Assembly: GCF_019449275.2 (NCBI RefSeq)
Contig: NZ_JAHZQZ020000022.1
Location: forward strand, 348,892 to 412,891
Source: Microbacterium sp. HD4P20
Lineage (GTDB): Bacteria > Actinomycetota > Actinomycetes > Actinomycetales > Microbacteriaceae
Direction of reading: 5' to 3'
DNA length: 64,000 nucleotides
The position numbers and the translations under genes are program-made. The notes beneath the pieces are model-generated. The model did not search any database, was not told the origin of the DNA, and was given only the letters and a program-made list of their open reading frames with translations. Of the stretch, positions 16,166 through 23,734 are shown in pieces (within the stretch, counting starts at the first letter, position 1; each line of letters starts with the position of its first letter).

Positions 16166-16800
16166 CAGGCGGATCGGTGCAGCCAGGGGCGCAGCAACCG
16201 CGTCACCCACGGCAGCACGACGTACGTCATGACGGGCGTCAGCAGCAGCGTCGTGATCAGCACGCGCACGACGAGCGGCCACTCGCTGAGGCCGGGCACG
16301 AATCCGAGCAGCCACGATGCGAGCAGGTTCGTCGGGAAGAAGCCCAGCCAGATCGTGACGGCCTGCTTCCAGCGGGGCGGCGCTGACGGGATGGGCTGCT
16401 GGATGGGGCCGGTCGGCGTCTGCGCGTCGGAGGCGTCCGGACCGCCATGAGCACGGCGCGGCTCGAGGACCGTGGCGAAGGGTGCGTCGAACCAGCCCTC
16501 GATGCCCGTGCGGCGTTCGACGCGGACCTCGTTCGCGAAGGCACGACCGGAGTCCAGCCACCACGCTCGCTGCCCGGACTGCTCCCAGTCCTCCAGCGTC
16601 GGGATGTCGCGGAAGCGGTAGAGCATGTACCAGAGGTCGCTGCTCTCGCCCGCGCGAACCCAGCCCGAGCCGAGGAAGCCGGGAAAGCCGGCTGCGAGGT
16701 CGGTGCCCGCTTGCATCCAGCTCGTGGCCTCGGCGGTGCGGGAGGGGTCGATGCGTCGTTCGATCGCGACGGTGATGGGGTGGGCCACGGGTTCTGCCAT
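16165..16800 (-). CDS. Antibiotic biosynthesis monooxygenase-like protein with membrane tail
   Basis: A 211-residue protein. Residues about 9-105 are an ABM-type ferredoxin-like domain (ITVAIERRIDPSRTAEATSW, LYRFRDIPTLEDWEQS, ERRTGIEGWFDAP). The C-terminal 70 residues contain two membrane helices (about 148-170 and 176-198), an arrangement seen in actinobacterial relatives. The reaction is unknown; the soluble domain faces the cytoplasm by charge. Start choice between ATGs at 16800 and 16809 is unclear since neither has a strong ribosome site. It overlaps the upstream DUF998 frame by over 500 nt in another frame, which is odd. Confidence 0.8.
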   Translation of the reverse strand: MAEPVAHPITVAIERRIDPSRTAEATSWMQAGTDLAAGFPGFLGSGWVRAGESSDLWYMLYRFRDIPTLEDWEQSGQRAWWLDSGRAFANEVRVERRTGIEGWFDAPFATVLEPRRAHGGPDASDAQTPTGPIQQPIPSAPPRWKQAVTIWLGFFPTNLLASWLLGFVPGLSEWPLVVRVLITTLLLTPVMTYVVLPWVTRLLRPWLHRSA

Positions 16801-17615
16801 GACATCCATTCTCGGCGTGCCGCCGGGCGCCGCATCGCCGCGCCGGGTGCCGGCCGACGCGGGCCGACATGGCGAGCGGGCATGTGCGCCACGTCGGGAT
16901 GCGGCATCCCGCCGTCGCCGTCGTGCTCGGACGCCCGGTGAGCGAGTGCCCGTGGCAGCGACAACAGCCAGATGCCCATGCAGGCGAAAGCCACGAGCTC
17001 GAACAGCGCCAGGGTGATCAGCCCCGCGGCCAGCACGATCATCCCCGTGGTGAGCAGGCCGACGCAGAACATCGTCGCGCGGCGGAACCGGCGGCTGCGC
17101 CCCGGAAGCGCCAGGCCCGCACAGACGGTCCCGAGGAATGACAGGCCAAGACCGATCGCGATCAGATCGTGCATCGGAGCGCTGACGGGGATCGGCACGA
17201 GTCCCACCGCGGTCAGATGCAGACCCGCCGACACGACGGCGACCCGGAACGATCGTGAGGCGCGCCGGCTGGTGCCGGCAGGAAGTGCGAGCACGACGAA
17301 CACGCCGTAGGCGGCGAGGAAGAAGCCCGAGAACATCACGGTCGTGTTGAAGACGCGGCTCGAGAGATCGGTGAACGTTCCCAGCTGGGAGAAGTGCAGC
17401 TGCCACCACAGGGCGTCCCTCGTCGTGAGGACCGAGACGAGCACCCCCAGCGGCAGGGAGAGGACGGCGAGGTGACCGATGCGGTGGACGTTCGCCGCAT
17501 GACGGGCGGTCCGCCGGGCCGATGGCGCGGCGCCGAGCGGGTTCGGTGAAAGGTCGTGCACGCGTGCCGGACCAGGTGGTGCGGTTGCTGCAGCGGAAAG
17601 GGTCGTGGGAGACAT
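16257..17615 (-). CDS. DUF998-like membrane protein with an anomalous 3' end
   Basis: The first 250 residues or so hold six hydrophobic segments, beginning IGHLAVLSLPLGVLVSVLTT and SRVFNTTVMFSGFFLAAYG, typical of DUF998 membrane proteins. After about HDGDGGMPHPDVAHMPAR (near 16860) the frame stays open but becomes Arg/Pro/Ser-rich, antisense-like sequence that overlaps the monooxygenase gene in a different frame up to 16257. The true protein probably ends near 16850, and the missing stop may reflect a frameshift, in nature or in the read. The ATG at 17615 is a tentative start. Confidence 0.6.
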   Translation of the reverse strand: MSPTTLSAAATAPPGPARVHDLSPNPLGAAPSARRTARHAANVHRIGHLAVLSLPLGVLVSVLTTRDALWWQLHFSQLGTFTDLSSRVFNTTVMFSGFFLAAYGVFVVLALPAGTSRRASRSFRVAVVSAGLHLTAVGLVPIPVSAPMHDLIAIGLGLSFLGTVCAGLALPGRSRRFRRATMFCVGLLTTGMIVLAAGLITLALFELVAFACMGIWLLSLPRALAHRASEHDGDGGMPHPDVAHMPARHVGPRRPAPGAAMRRPAARREWMSWQNPWPTPSPSRSNDASTPPAPPRPRAGCKRAPTSQPAFPASSARAGFARARAATSGTCSTASATSRRWRTGSSPGSERGGWTPVVPSRTRSASNAARASRAGSTHPSPRSSSRAVLMAVRTPPTRRRRPAPSSSPSRQRRPAGSRPSRSGWASSRRTCSHRGCSDSCPASASGRSSCAC

Positions 17616-18021
17616 TCGACTCACGATCGGTTCTATGGCGAACCGTGCGGTGCCGAGTCGACCCCCAGCCGGACCCGTCACCGAGGTCCGCCGCGTACGG
17701 CAACAATCCCCAGTTCAGCGGCAAGCCGCTGGGGAAACAGTAACGCCGTATGCCGGGAGAGCGCTGGCCGAATGTCACGGGAACGCGTACAGGGTGTGCG
17801 CAGACGATCCGGGTAAGGTGGTCGAGTCGGCTCTGGACACCGCGTCACGCGGATGGGTTTGTGAGTCCAAGGGGCCGATGGTCAGGGCGATTCCGCCTCG
17901 ACGACCATCAAGATCGAATGGCCCCCGGCCGACGAGAGTCCGGGTTACTCCCCGTCGTGCGCGATCGCGCACGACGGCATGTGGAGCGCTGTTCTTGCGA
18001 GAACAACCCAGAAAGTCACCC
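17616..18021 (+). ncRNA. Long structured 5' leader of the DEAD-box helicase gene
   Basis: About 400 nt without a credible gene precede the helicase ATG. Several hairpins can be drawn: CAGCGG-CAAG-CCGCTG near 17725; GATGGTC...GACCATC enclosing GGCG-ATTC-CGCC and enclosed by GGGGCC...GGCCCC around 17872-17925; the 26-bp palindrome at 17952; and GTTCT-TGCG-AGAAC at 17991-18004, just ahead of the ribosome site. I could not match it to cobalamin, c-di-AMP, SAM or other riboswitch classes. A helicase-responsive or cold-responsive leader is an inference. The divergent DUF998 promoter must also lie here. Confidence 0.45.
17952..17977. repeat. Perfect 26-bp palindrome in the helicase leader
   Basis: An 11-bp stem (CCGTCGTGCGC with its complement) around a GATC loop, without mismatch, 45 nt upstream of the helicase start. 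It could act as an RNA hairpin or a DNA operator. Confidence 0.75.
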
Positions 18022-20010
18022 ATGCCCAAGAACAAGAAGCCCGCCGGCGGACGGCCCGCGAAGAACTTCGAGCCGCGCTACGGCGCGAAGACCAGCTACC
18101 AGGATCGCAAGCGCCGACCCGGTGAGTCCTCTGCAGGCAAGCCCGGCAGCAAGAGCGCAGGTCATCGCGGACACCGTGCCGAGACGGCGGATGCCTCCCC
18201 CAAGCGTCGCTGGACGGCTCAGGAGCGGGTCGGCCGTGACGAGGCGCGTGGCATCCGCACGCACGCCCGTGATGATCGCCCGGCCCGTTCATACGATGAT
18301 CGTCCGGCTCGTTCGTTCGATGATCGGCCGCGTCGTGATGACCGCGGCGCACGTCCCACCGGCGGCCCGCGTCTGGACCGCGTCGACCGCGACGCCCGGC
18401 GCTCGTTCGGCGACGCTCGGCCGTCGTACCGTCCCCAGGACCGCGACCGTCGTCCCATCGACCGCGACACGCGCCGTGATGATCGTCCGGCTCGTTCGTT
18501 CGATGATCGGCCGCGTCGTGATGATCGTCCGGCTCGTTCGTTCGATGATCGGCCGCGTCGTGATGATCGTCCGGCTCGTTCGTTCGATGATCGGCCGCGT
18601 CGTGATGATCGTCCGGCTCGCTCGTCCGACGACCGCCCCCGTCCCGACTACCGTCCGCGCCAGGACCAGCGCCCGCGTCAGGACCAGCGCCCGCGTCAGG
18701 ACCAGCGCCCGCGTCGCACCGACGCGCCCGACCGTTCGGACTGGGCCCGCAAGGCTCCGACCCGGACCGCCGCGCACGAGGCGCAGGTCGACGTCGTTCA
18801 CGAGCGCCTGCAGGCCGAGGCCGTCCAGGCCGGCGAAGTCGAGAACGTGACGTTCGGCGATCTGGGCCTGGGCGAGAACATCGTCCGCACGCTCGCCGAC
18901 CTCGGTGCGCAGCATCCGTTCCCCATCCAGGCCGCGACGATCCCGTCGATCCTCGCAGGCAAGGACGTCCTCGCCCGCGGCCGCACCGGCTCGGGCAAGA
19001 CCATCGCCTTCGGCGCGCCGTTGGTCGAGAGCGTCCTGCGCTCGCAGTCGGGCGGGCGCCGTGAGTTCGCTCGTGCGCCGCGCGCACTCATCATGGCGCC
19101 CACGCGCGAGCTCGCACTGCAGATCGACCGCACGATCCAGCCGATCGCCCGCAGCGTCGGACTGTTCACCACGCAGATCTACGGCGGAGTGCCCCAGGGA
19201 CGCCAGGTCGGCGCGCTCAAGAAGGGTGTCGACATCATCATCGGCACCCCCGGCCGCATCGAGGATCTGCTCAACCAGGGCAAGCTCGACCTCTCGCAGA
19301 TCCGCATCGTCGTGCTCGACGAGGCCGACCACATGTGCGAGCTCGGCTTCCTAGAGCCGGTGCAGCGCATCCTACGTCGCACAGCGGAGGGCAGCCAGAA
19401 GCTGCTGTTCTCGGCGACTCTCGACCGAGAGGTCGCGTCGCTCGTCGACGAGTTCCTCGTCGAGCCCTCGGTGTACGAGGTCGCCGGCGAAGACCAGGAG
19501 TCGGGGACCATCGAGCACCGCGTGCTCGTGATCGACCACCGCGACAAGAGCGAGATCCTCAACTCGCTCGTCGACCGCGACGCCAAGACGCTCGTCTTCG
19601 CTCGTACGCGCGCGTACGCCGAGATGCTCGCCGAGGAGTTCGACGACGCCGGTATCCGCGCTCTCGCCCTGCATGGCGACCTCAACCAGGCCAAGCGCAC
19701 GCGCAACCTGGAGCGGCTCACGTCGGGGCGCGTCAATGTGCTCGTGGCGACGGATGTCGCGGCCCGCGGCATCCACGTCGACGACATCGATCTGGTCGTC
19801 CAGGCCGATCCGCCCGACGAGTACAAGACGTACCTGCACCGCTCGGGCCGCACCGGCCGCGCCGGGCGCGTGGGCACCGTCGTGACCCTCATCACGCGTC
19901 AGCGTCGCCGTCGTATGACCGAGATGCTCGAGCGCGCCGAGATCGATGCGCCGTTCGACGAGGTGCGTCCTGGCGATCACGTGATCGAGGCGCTCCGCCA
20001 GGCGCGCTGA
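18022..20010 (+). CDS. DEAD-box ATP-dependent RNA helicase with repeat-rich N-terminus
   Basis: A 662-residue RNA helicase. Residues 1-270 are a disordered basic-acidic region with RDDRPARSFDDRPR and RQDQRP repeats; the helicase core begins at about 277 with the Q-motif region (VTFGDLGLGENIVRTLADLG, FPIQAATIPSIL). Walker A is GRTGSGKT (320-327), Ia is PTRELALQ, DEAD is at 433-436 (VLDEADHM), then FSATLD, and motifs V-VI are VLVATDVAARGIHVDD and HRSGRTGRAGR. RGG-like tails in this family are usually C-terminal, so the N-terminal placement is unusual. The frame is open upstream, but MPKNKK is the best start. It unwinds RNA during ribosome assembly or decay. Confidence 0.93.
   Translation: MPKNKKPAGGRPAKNFEPRYGAKTSYQDRKRRPGESSAGKPGSKSAGHRGHRAETADASPKRRWTAQERVGRDEARGIRTHARDDRPARSYDDRPARSFDDRPRRDDRGARPTGGPRLDRVDRDARRSFGDARPSYRPQDRDRRPIDRDTRRDDRPARSFDDRPRRDDRPARSFDDRPRRDDRPARSFDDRPRRDDRPARSSDDRPRPDYRPRQDQRPRQDQRPRQDQRPRRTDAPDRSDWARKAPTRTAAHEAQVDVVHERLQAEAVQAGEVENVTFGDLGLGENIVRTLADLGAQHPFPIQAATIPSILAGKDVLARGRTGSGKTIAFGAPLVESVLRSQSGGRREFARAPRALIMAPTRELALQIDRTIQPIARSVGLFTTQIYGGVPQGRQVGALKKGVDIIIGTPGRIEDLLNQGKLDLSQIRIVVLDEADHMCELGFLEPVQRILRRTAEGSQKLLFSATLDREVASLVDEFLVEPSVYEVAGEDQESGTIEHRVLVIDHRDKSEILNSLVDRDAKTLVFARTRAYAEMLAEEFDDAGIRALALHGDLNQAKRTRNLERLTSGRVNVLVATDVAARGIHVDDIDLVVQADPPDEYKTYLHRSGRTGRAGRVGTVVTLITRQRRRRMTEMLERAEIDAPFDEVRPGDHVIEALRQAR
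18475..18642 (+). repeat. 42-bp coding tandem repeat (four units)
   Basis: Four head-to-tail 42-bp units start at 18475, 18517, 18559 and 18601; the first three are identical or nearly so and the last has drifted. Each encodes RDDRPARSFDDRPR. Related half-units occur from 18283. The near-identity at DNA level suggests recent expansion and likely length variation among strains. Confidence 0.9.
18658..18711 (+). repeat. 18-bp coding tandem repeat (three units)
   Basis: CGTCAGGACCAGCGCCCG is repeated three times (the first copy starts CGC), encoding RQDQRP. It directly follows the 42-bp repeat block. Confidence 0.9.
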
Positions 20011-20048
20011 CGCGACCGCATGGTCGCACTCGGCTGCACCGCAACTTC

Positions 20049-20074
20049 GGCGCCGGGCCTTCGGGCTCGGCGCC
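20049..20074 (+). terminator. Helicase terminator, UUCG hairpin
   Basis: An 11-bp G+C-rich stem beginning GGCGCCGGGCC with a TTCG loop (one G-U pair), 38 nt after the helicase stop. Confidence 0.8.
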
Positions 20075-20098
20075 GTCGTCGTGCGTGCCGGCCGCGCG
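20071..20098. repeat. 28-bp direct repeat, left copy
   Basis: This 28-nt sequence starting CGCCGTCGTCGTGCGTGCCG is identical to 22035-22062 on the far side of the chitinase gene. Both copies overlap the right edge of a terminator hairpin. Confidence 0.85.
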
Positions 20099-20158
20099 AT
20101 CGATGAAGGTCTTCCGTCAGTCGGGCCGCACCTGCCAGAATGGGCGGTGTGGTATTTG

Positions 20159-20175
20159 TTAGGACGGTTACCTAA
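20159..20175. promoter_or_regulatory. TTAGG-N7-CCTAA inverted repeat upstream of chitinase
   Basis: A 5-bp perfect dyad in an A+T-rich patch 46 nt before the chitinase start, likely overlapping the promoter. It resembles half-sites of iron-dependent regulators but the spacing is 2 bp short of a DtxR box, so the regulator is unknown. Confidence 0.35.
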
Positions 20176-20220
20176 TAGCAGGTACGGATGCCACATCCCA
20201 TCGCAATCGAAGGAGCTTGT

Positions 20221-21999
20221 GTGTCCCCCCGCAGAATCCCCGCGCTCGCCGCGGTCGCCGTCGGTGCGCTCGTGGTCGGTCTGTCCGCAGCATCGCCCGC
20301 TGTCGCGGCACCCGACGAACCCACGCCCACCACCACGCTCAACGGCTACCGAAACGTGGGCTACTACGGTCAATGGCGAGCGACCGGAGAGGCTCAGGCG
20401 ACCGTCAAACGCCTGTTCGTCGATACCGCCGCCGCAGAGAACCTCACCCACCTCAACTACTCGTTCGGCAACATCGCCGGTGATCAGGCCGCCCTCGATG
20501 CCGCTCGCTCCGCCGGAGTGCAGGGGCTCGACGCGGTCGAGCCATATACCTGCTTCATCTCCGACACACCAGCGTCAGGGCCGGGTCAGACCGACACCGC
20601 CGGCGACGCCGACAGCGATTTCGTGCACGCCTTCGCTGCAGATGAGTCCGTGCTGGGAGTCGCCGACACGAAGAAGCAGCAGCTCGCCGGCAACTTCAAC
20701 CAGCTGCGCCAGTTGAAGCGCCTCTACCCCGACCTCAAGATCAACGTGTCGCTCGGCGGCTGGTCGTGGTCGAAGTCCTTCTCGAAGGCGGTCGCGACGC
20801 CCGAACTGCGCGCCGCACTGGCCGAGTCGTGCATCGGCCTGTACATCCGCGGCGACCTCCCGATGATCGACGGACGCGGTGGCGAGGGCGCGGCCGCCGG
20901 CATCTTCGACGGCTTCGACCTGGACTGGGAGTGGCCGGGAGCGCCCGACTGGGCACAGGAGGTCGGAAACTCGGTCGACCCGGTGAACGACCGGGCGAAC
21001 TTCCTCGCGTTCGTGAAAGAGCTGCGTGCCCAGCTCGATGCCGTCGAGGGCGAGACCGGGGCGGACTACGAGCTCTCGGCGTTCCTGCCCGCCGGCCCGA
21101 CGCAGATCGCGGCCGGCGGCTGGAACGACCCGGAACTGTTCGAGTACCTCGACTACGCCAACCTCCAGGGCTATGACCTGTGGGGCTCGTGGACCGCCGA
21201 GACAGGGCATCAGGGCAACGTGTTCGGTGACCCCGCCCACAACTGGGGACTCGGGCTCGACACCGTTCTCGCCTCGTACGTGAACGCGGGCATCGACCCG
21301 GTTCAGCTGAACCTCGGCCTCGCCGCCTACGGTCAGGGCTGGCGCGACGCTGAGCCGCAGCCGTGGAGCACGGCGGGAGGCGGGCTCGGTCAGATCACGT
21401 GGGACCAGCTCAAGAGCCGGGACCTCGACATCCATCACGAGTACACCGCCGACGGCCGCTTCAACGCGACGTGGGGCTATGACCCCGCCGCGCGGGAGTT
21501 CTGGTCGTTCGACGACGAGCTCGCGGTCACCGAGAAGACGCGGTGGGCGATCGAGCACGGTCTGGGCGGCGTGGACTTCTGGGAGATCGGCAATGACGTC
21601 GCCGGCGACCTGTCAGCTGCCTCGGCCGACGTGCTGCGCGCCGCAACACCCGGGCCGGTCGCGGGGTCGCCCGCACTGCTGTGTGCACACACACCGGATG
21701 CGCCGGCCGTGCCGTGGAACGCACAGACCACGTATCGCGGGGACGAACTCGTGTACCTGGACGGCCGCGTCTTCGAAGCCCAGTGGTACGCGCGGGGTGA
21801 TGAGCCCGGGGCCTCCGTGCGCGGACCGTGGAGCACGCTCACCGCGTGCGGCGTGGATCCCGGCACCGTGCAGGACTGGTACTCCGACCGCATCTACGGG
21901 AGGGGCGACCAGGTCGTGCACAACGGCGTGACCTACACGGCGAAGTGGTGGAGTCGCGCCGACGAGCCGGGCGCCACGCACGGTCCCTGGAAGCCCTGA
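20221..21999 (+). CDS. Secreted chitinase, GH18 with two CBM5/12 modules
   Basis: A 592-residue secreted endochitinase. A signal peptide (SPRRIPALAAVAVGALVVGL ... AVAAPDEP) is cut at about residue 30. The GH18 barrel spans about 40-480, with the active-site motif DGFDLDWEWP (D230, D233, D235 and catalytic Glu237) and the SLGGWSWS strand. Two small chitin-binding CBM5/12 domains follow (about 498-545 and 549-592), each with the WY/WW aromatic signature (EAQWYARGDEPG, TAKWWSRADEPG). The GTG at 20221 has AAGGAG 5 nt upstream. It degrades chitin outside the cell and is flanked by a 28-bp direct repeat. Confidence 0.95.
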   Translation: MSPRRIPALAAVAVGALVVGLSAASPAVAAPDEPTPTTTLNGYRNVGYYGQWRATGEAQATVKRLFVDTAAAENLTHLNYSFGNIAGDQAALDAARSAGVQGLDAVEPYTCFISDTPASGPGQTDTAGDADSDFVHAFAADESVLGVADTKKQQLAGNFNQLRQLKRLYPDLKINVSLGGWSWSKSFSKAVATPELRAALAESCIGLYIRGDLPMIDGRGGEGAAAGIFDGFDLDWEWPGAPDWAQEVGNSVDPVNDRANFLAFVKELRAQLDAVEGETGADYELSAFLPAGPTQIAAGGWNDPELFEYLDYANLQGYDLWGSWTAETGHQGNVFGDPAHNWGLGLDTVLASYVNAGIDPVQLNLGLAAYGQGWRDAEPQPWSTAGGGLGQITWDQLKSRDLDIHHEYTADGRFNATWGYDPAAREFWSFDDELAVTEKTRWAIEHGLGGVDFWEIGNDVAGDLSAASADVLRAATPGPVAGSPALLCAHTPDAPAVPWNAQTTYRGDELVYLDGRVFEAQWYARGDEPGASVRGPWSTLTACGVDPGTVQDWYSDRIYGRGDQVVHNGVTYTAKWWSRADEPGATHGPWKP

Positions 22000-22007
22000 T
22001 CCTGGGC

Positions 22008-22043
22008 ACGACGGCGGGCGCACCCGGATGCGCCCGCCGTCGT
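22008..22043 (+). terminator. Chitinase terminator hairpin
   Basis: ACGACGGCGGGCGC and its perfect complement form a 14-bp stem with an 8-nt loop, directly after the chitinase stop and before the convergent TetR gene. Confidence 0.85.
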
Positions 22044-22062
22044 CGTGCGTGCCGGCCGCGCG
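22035..22062. repeat. 28-bp direct repeat, right copy
   Basis: Identical to 20071-20098; it begins within the right arm of the chitinase terminator and extends toward the TetR gene. Confidence 0.85.
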
Positions 22063-22069
22063 TCGTCCG

Positions 22070-22732
22070 TCAGGCCGACGCGGGAGGCACCACGGTGGCG
22101 ATGAGCACGGGATCTCCGCCCAGGCTGTTCAGCCGGCCCCGCAGCGCGGTCGCCGCCCGCGCGTACGGCTCTTGGCTCGCATATAGGAGAGACCGGGTGT
22201 TCGCGGCCTCGAGGAACGAGACGATCTCGAAGGTGAGCTGTCGTGCGTCGTCCAGATGGGGCAGCTCGCCCGCTTTCATCGCGTACTCGATGCACACCGT
22301 GAGGTAGTCCTCCCAGTCCGAGTTCGCGGCGACGATGGCATCGCGCACCGGGCCCGGCTTGGAGTCGTACTCGACCGACGTCGCGGCGAAGAAGCAGCCG
22401 CCGCGGAAGACACGCGTCTCGGAGTACGCGAGCCATTGCGACAGCAGCGCGCACACGCGCGACAGCCCACGCTCTGAGTCCGCTCGGGCCGGTGCCACGA
22501 CGCTCTCGACGAAGATCTCGCGGGCTGCCGCGACGACGGCGAGCTGCAGGTGCTCCTTCGAGCCGAAGAGAGTCGCGACACCGCTCTTGCTGTGACCGGC
22601 GGCATCCGCCAGTCGTCCGATCGTGATGCCGTCGAGGCCATCGACCGAGGCAGTGTCGACGGCGTGCGCGAGGATGCCGCGGCGGGATTCATCGCCTCGC
22701 ACCCGGCGTCCGTCGATCTGCCCTTGTGCCAT
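22070..22732 (-). CDS. TetR-family repressor
   Basis: A 220-residue TetR protein with helix-turn-helix LADAAGHSKSGVATLFGSKE at about residues 41-60 and a C-terminal domain of the TetR_C_6/YcdC-like kind (RGGCFFAATSVEYDSKPGPV). It lies divergent to the alpha/beta hydrolase at 22802, and twin TACGAnCGTTCGTA sites fill the gap. TATTCT sits 6 nt before its ATG, so its message is probably leaderless and repressed by its own operator. Confidence 0.9.
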   Translation of the reverse strand: MAQGQIDGRRVRGDESRRGILAHAVDTASVDGLDGITIGRLADAAGHSKSGVATLFGSKEHLQLAVVAAAREIFVESVVAPARADSERGLSRVCALLSQWLAYSETRVFRGGCFFAATSVEYDSKPGPVRDAIVAANSDWEDYLTVCIEYAMKAGELPHLDDARQLTFEIVSFLEAANTRSLLYASQEPYARAATALRGRLNSLGGDPVLIATVVPPASA

Positions 22733-22747
22733 GGGTCGAGAATACCG

Positions 22748-22783
22748 TACGATCGTTCGTATTCCTACGTACGACCGTTCGTA
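22748..22783. promoter_or_regulatory. Twin TetR operators
   Basis: TACGATCGTTCGTA (22748-22761) and TACGACCGTTCGTA (22770-22783) are two near-identical inverted repeats, 22 bp apart, about two helical turns. They lie between the divergent tetR and hydrolase genes and overlap both promoters. Confidence 0.75.
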
Positions 22784-22801
22784 TAGCTGGATCGGAGCAT
22801 C

Positions 22802-23731
22802 ATGAACATCGCCCTCTCCCTCGCCGGCGCCGGCGTCCGCGCCGCTGGATCGCTGTCACCCCGGTGGGGTGCGGCAGCGGCAATGCCGCTGTTCGCCCGT
22901 GTCGATCGACCACGTCCGGTGCGGCCGGAGGACGTCCCGACGATGTGGCGCGCGCGGCGCTCTATGCTGCGGGTTCCCGGTGTGACCGGGAGTGGCGTCG
23001 ACCTCGCGCTGTACGAGTGGGGTGCGGGCAACCGCACGGTCGTGCTCGCCCATGGCTGGGACGGGCGAGCGAGCCAGTTCGCGACCCTGGTGCGCGAACT
23101 CGTCGCCGAGCGCTACCACGTCGTGGCCTTCGACGCCCCCGCGCACGGCGACTCGGGCGGCCGCCATACCTACCTCGTCGATTGGCGGGATGTGCTCGCT
23201 GCGCTGCAGGAGCGACACGGCCGGTTCGCGGCCGTCGTCGGTCACTCCTTCGGAGGCCTTGCCGCGCTCGTATCCGTCGCGGGCGGCATCCAGGCCGATC
23301 GAGTCGTGACGGTGGCCGCGCCGGCCGCTGCCGAGACCCTGCTGACGCAGTTCCAGTCGATGCTCCGCTACTCCGATCGCACCTCGGACGCTCTCGGGCA
23401 ACTGTTCGCGCGCACGTACTTCCCGGGTGACGCCGATCCGTTCGCGTGGCTCTCGGCGGTTCGGCGTCCCTTGCCGGGAACGCCGCTGCTCGTGATCCAC
23501 GACGACGGCGACCGCCGCGTTCCGTTCGCCGAGGCGCCGCGCATCGTGGACGCGAATCCCGGTTCGCAGCTGCTGTCGACGAGCGGCTTCGGGCATAACC
23601 GGATCCTCACGGCGGACCCCTTCCTGGACGCCGTGGTCGAGTTCGTCACCGAGCCGGTGCCGACGTCGCCGCGAGATGCAGAGGTCACGCGCGCCGAACC
23701 CCGCCGCCAGACCGAGGCCGTCGCGATCTGA
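22802..23731 (+). CDS. Alpha/beta hydrolase regulated by the adjacent TetR
   Basis: A 309-residue hydrolase. The oxyanion region is VVLAHGWDGRASQF, the nucleophile elbow is GHSFGG, the acid is in LLVIHDDGDRRVP, and the catalytic His is in GFGHNRIL; the triad is complete. The N-terminal 65 residues are a variable lead with weak hydrophobicity but no clear signal peptide. A GGAG ribosome site lies 6 nt before the ATG. Together with the divergent repressor it forms a small inducible detoxification or esterase unit. The 3' end nearly touches the convergent radical SAM gene (3 nt). Confidence 0.87.
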   Translation: MNIALSLAGAGVRAAGSLSPRWGAAAAMPLFARVDRPRPVRPEDVPTMWRARRSMLRVPGVTGSGVDLALYEWGAGNRTVVLAHGWDGRASQFATLVRELVAERYHVVAFDAPAHGDSGGRHTYLVDWRDVLAALQERHGRFAAVVGHSFGGLAALVSVAGGIQADRVVTVAAPAAAETLLTQFQSMLRYSDRTSDALGQLFARTYFPGDADPFAWLSAVRRPLPGTPLLVIHDDGDRRVPFAEAPRIVDANPGSQLLSTSGFGHNRILTADPFLDAVVEFVTEPVPTSPRDAEVTRAEPRRQTEAVAI

Positions 23732-23734
23732 CCG

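Noticed and set aside
17700..17820. Cobalamin or c-di-AMP riboswitch in the helicase leader
   Set aside because: A GGGAAACAGTAACGCC-like stretch is suggestive, but the B12 box and the ydaO core are absent.
18475..18642. Possible CRISPR array (regular 42-bp repeats)
   Set aside because: Units are head-to-tail without spacers and are in frame within the helicase gene.
18289..19332. Minus-strand frame with TIITTRPIIERTSR repeats
   Set aside because: This is the reverse reading of the helicase's coding repeats, not an independent repeat protein.
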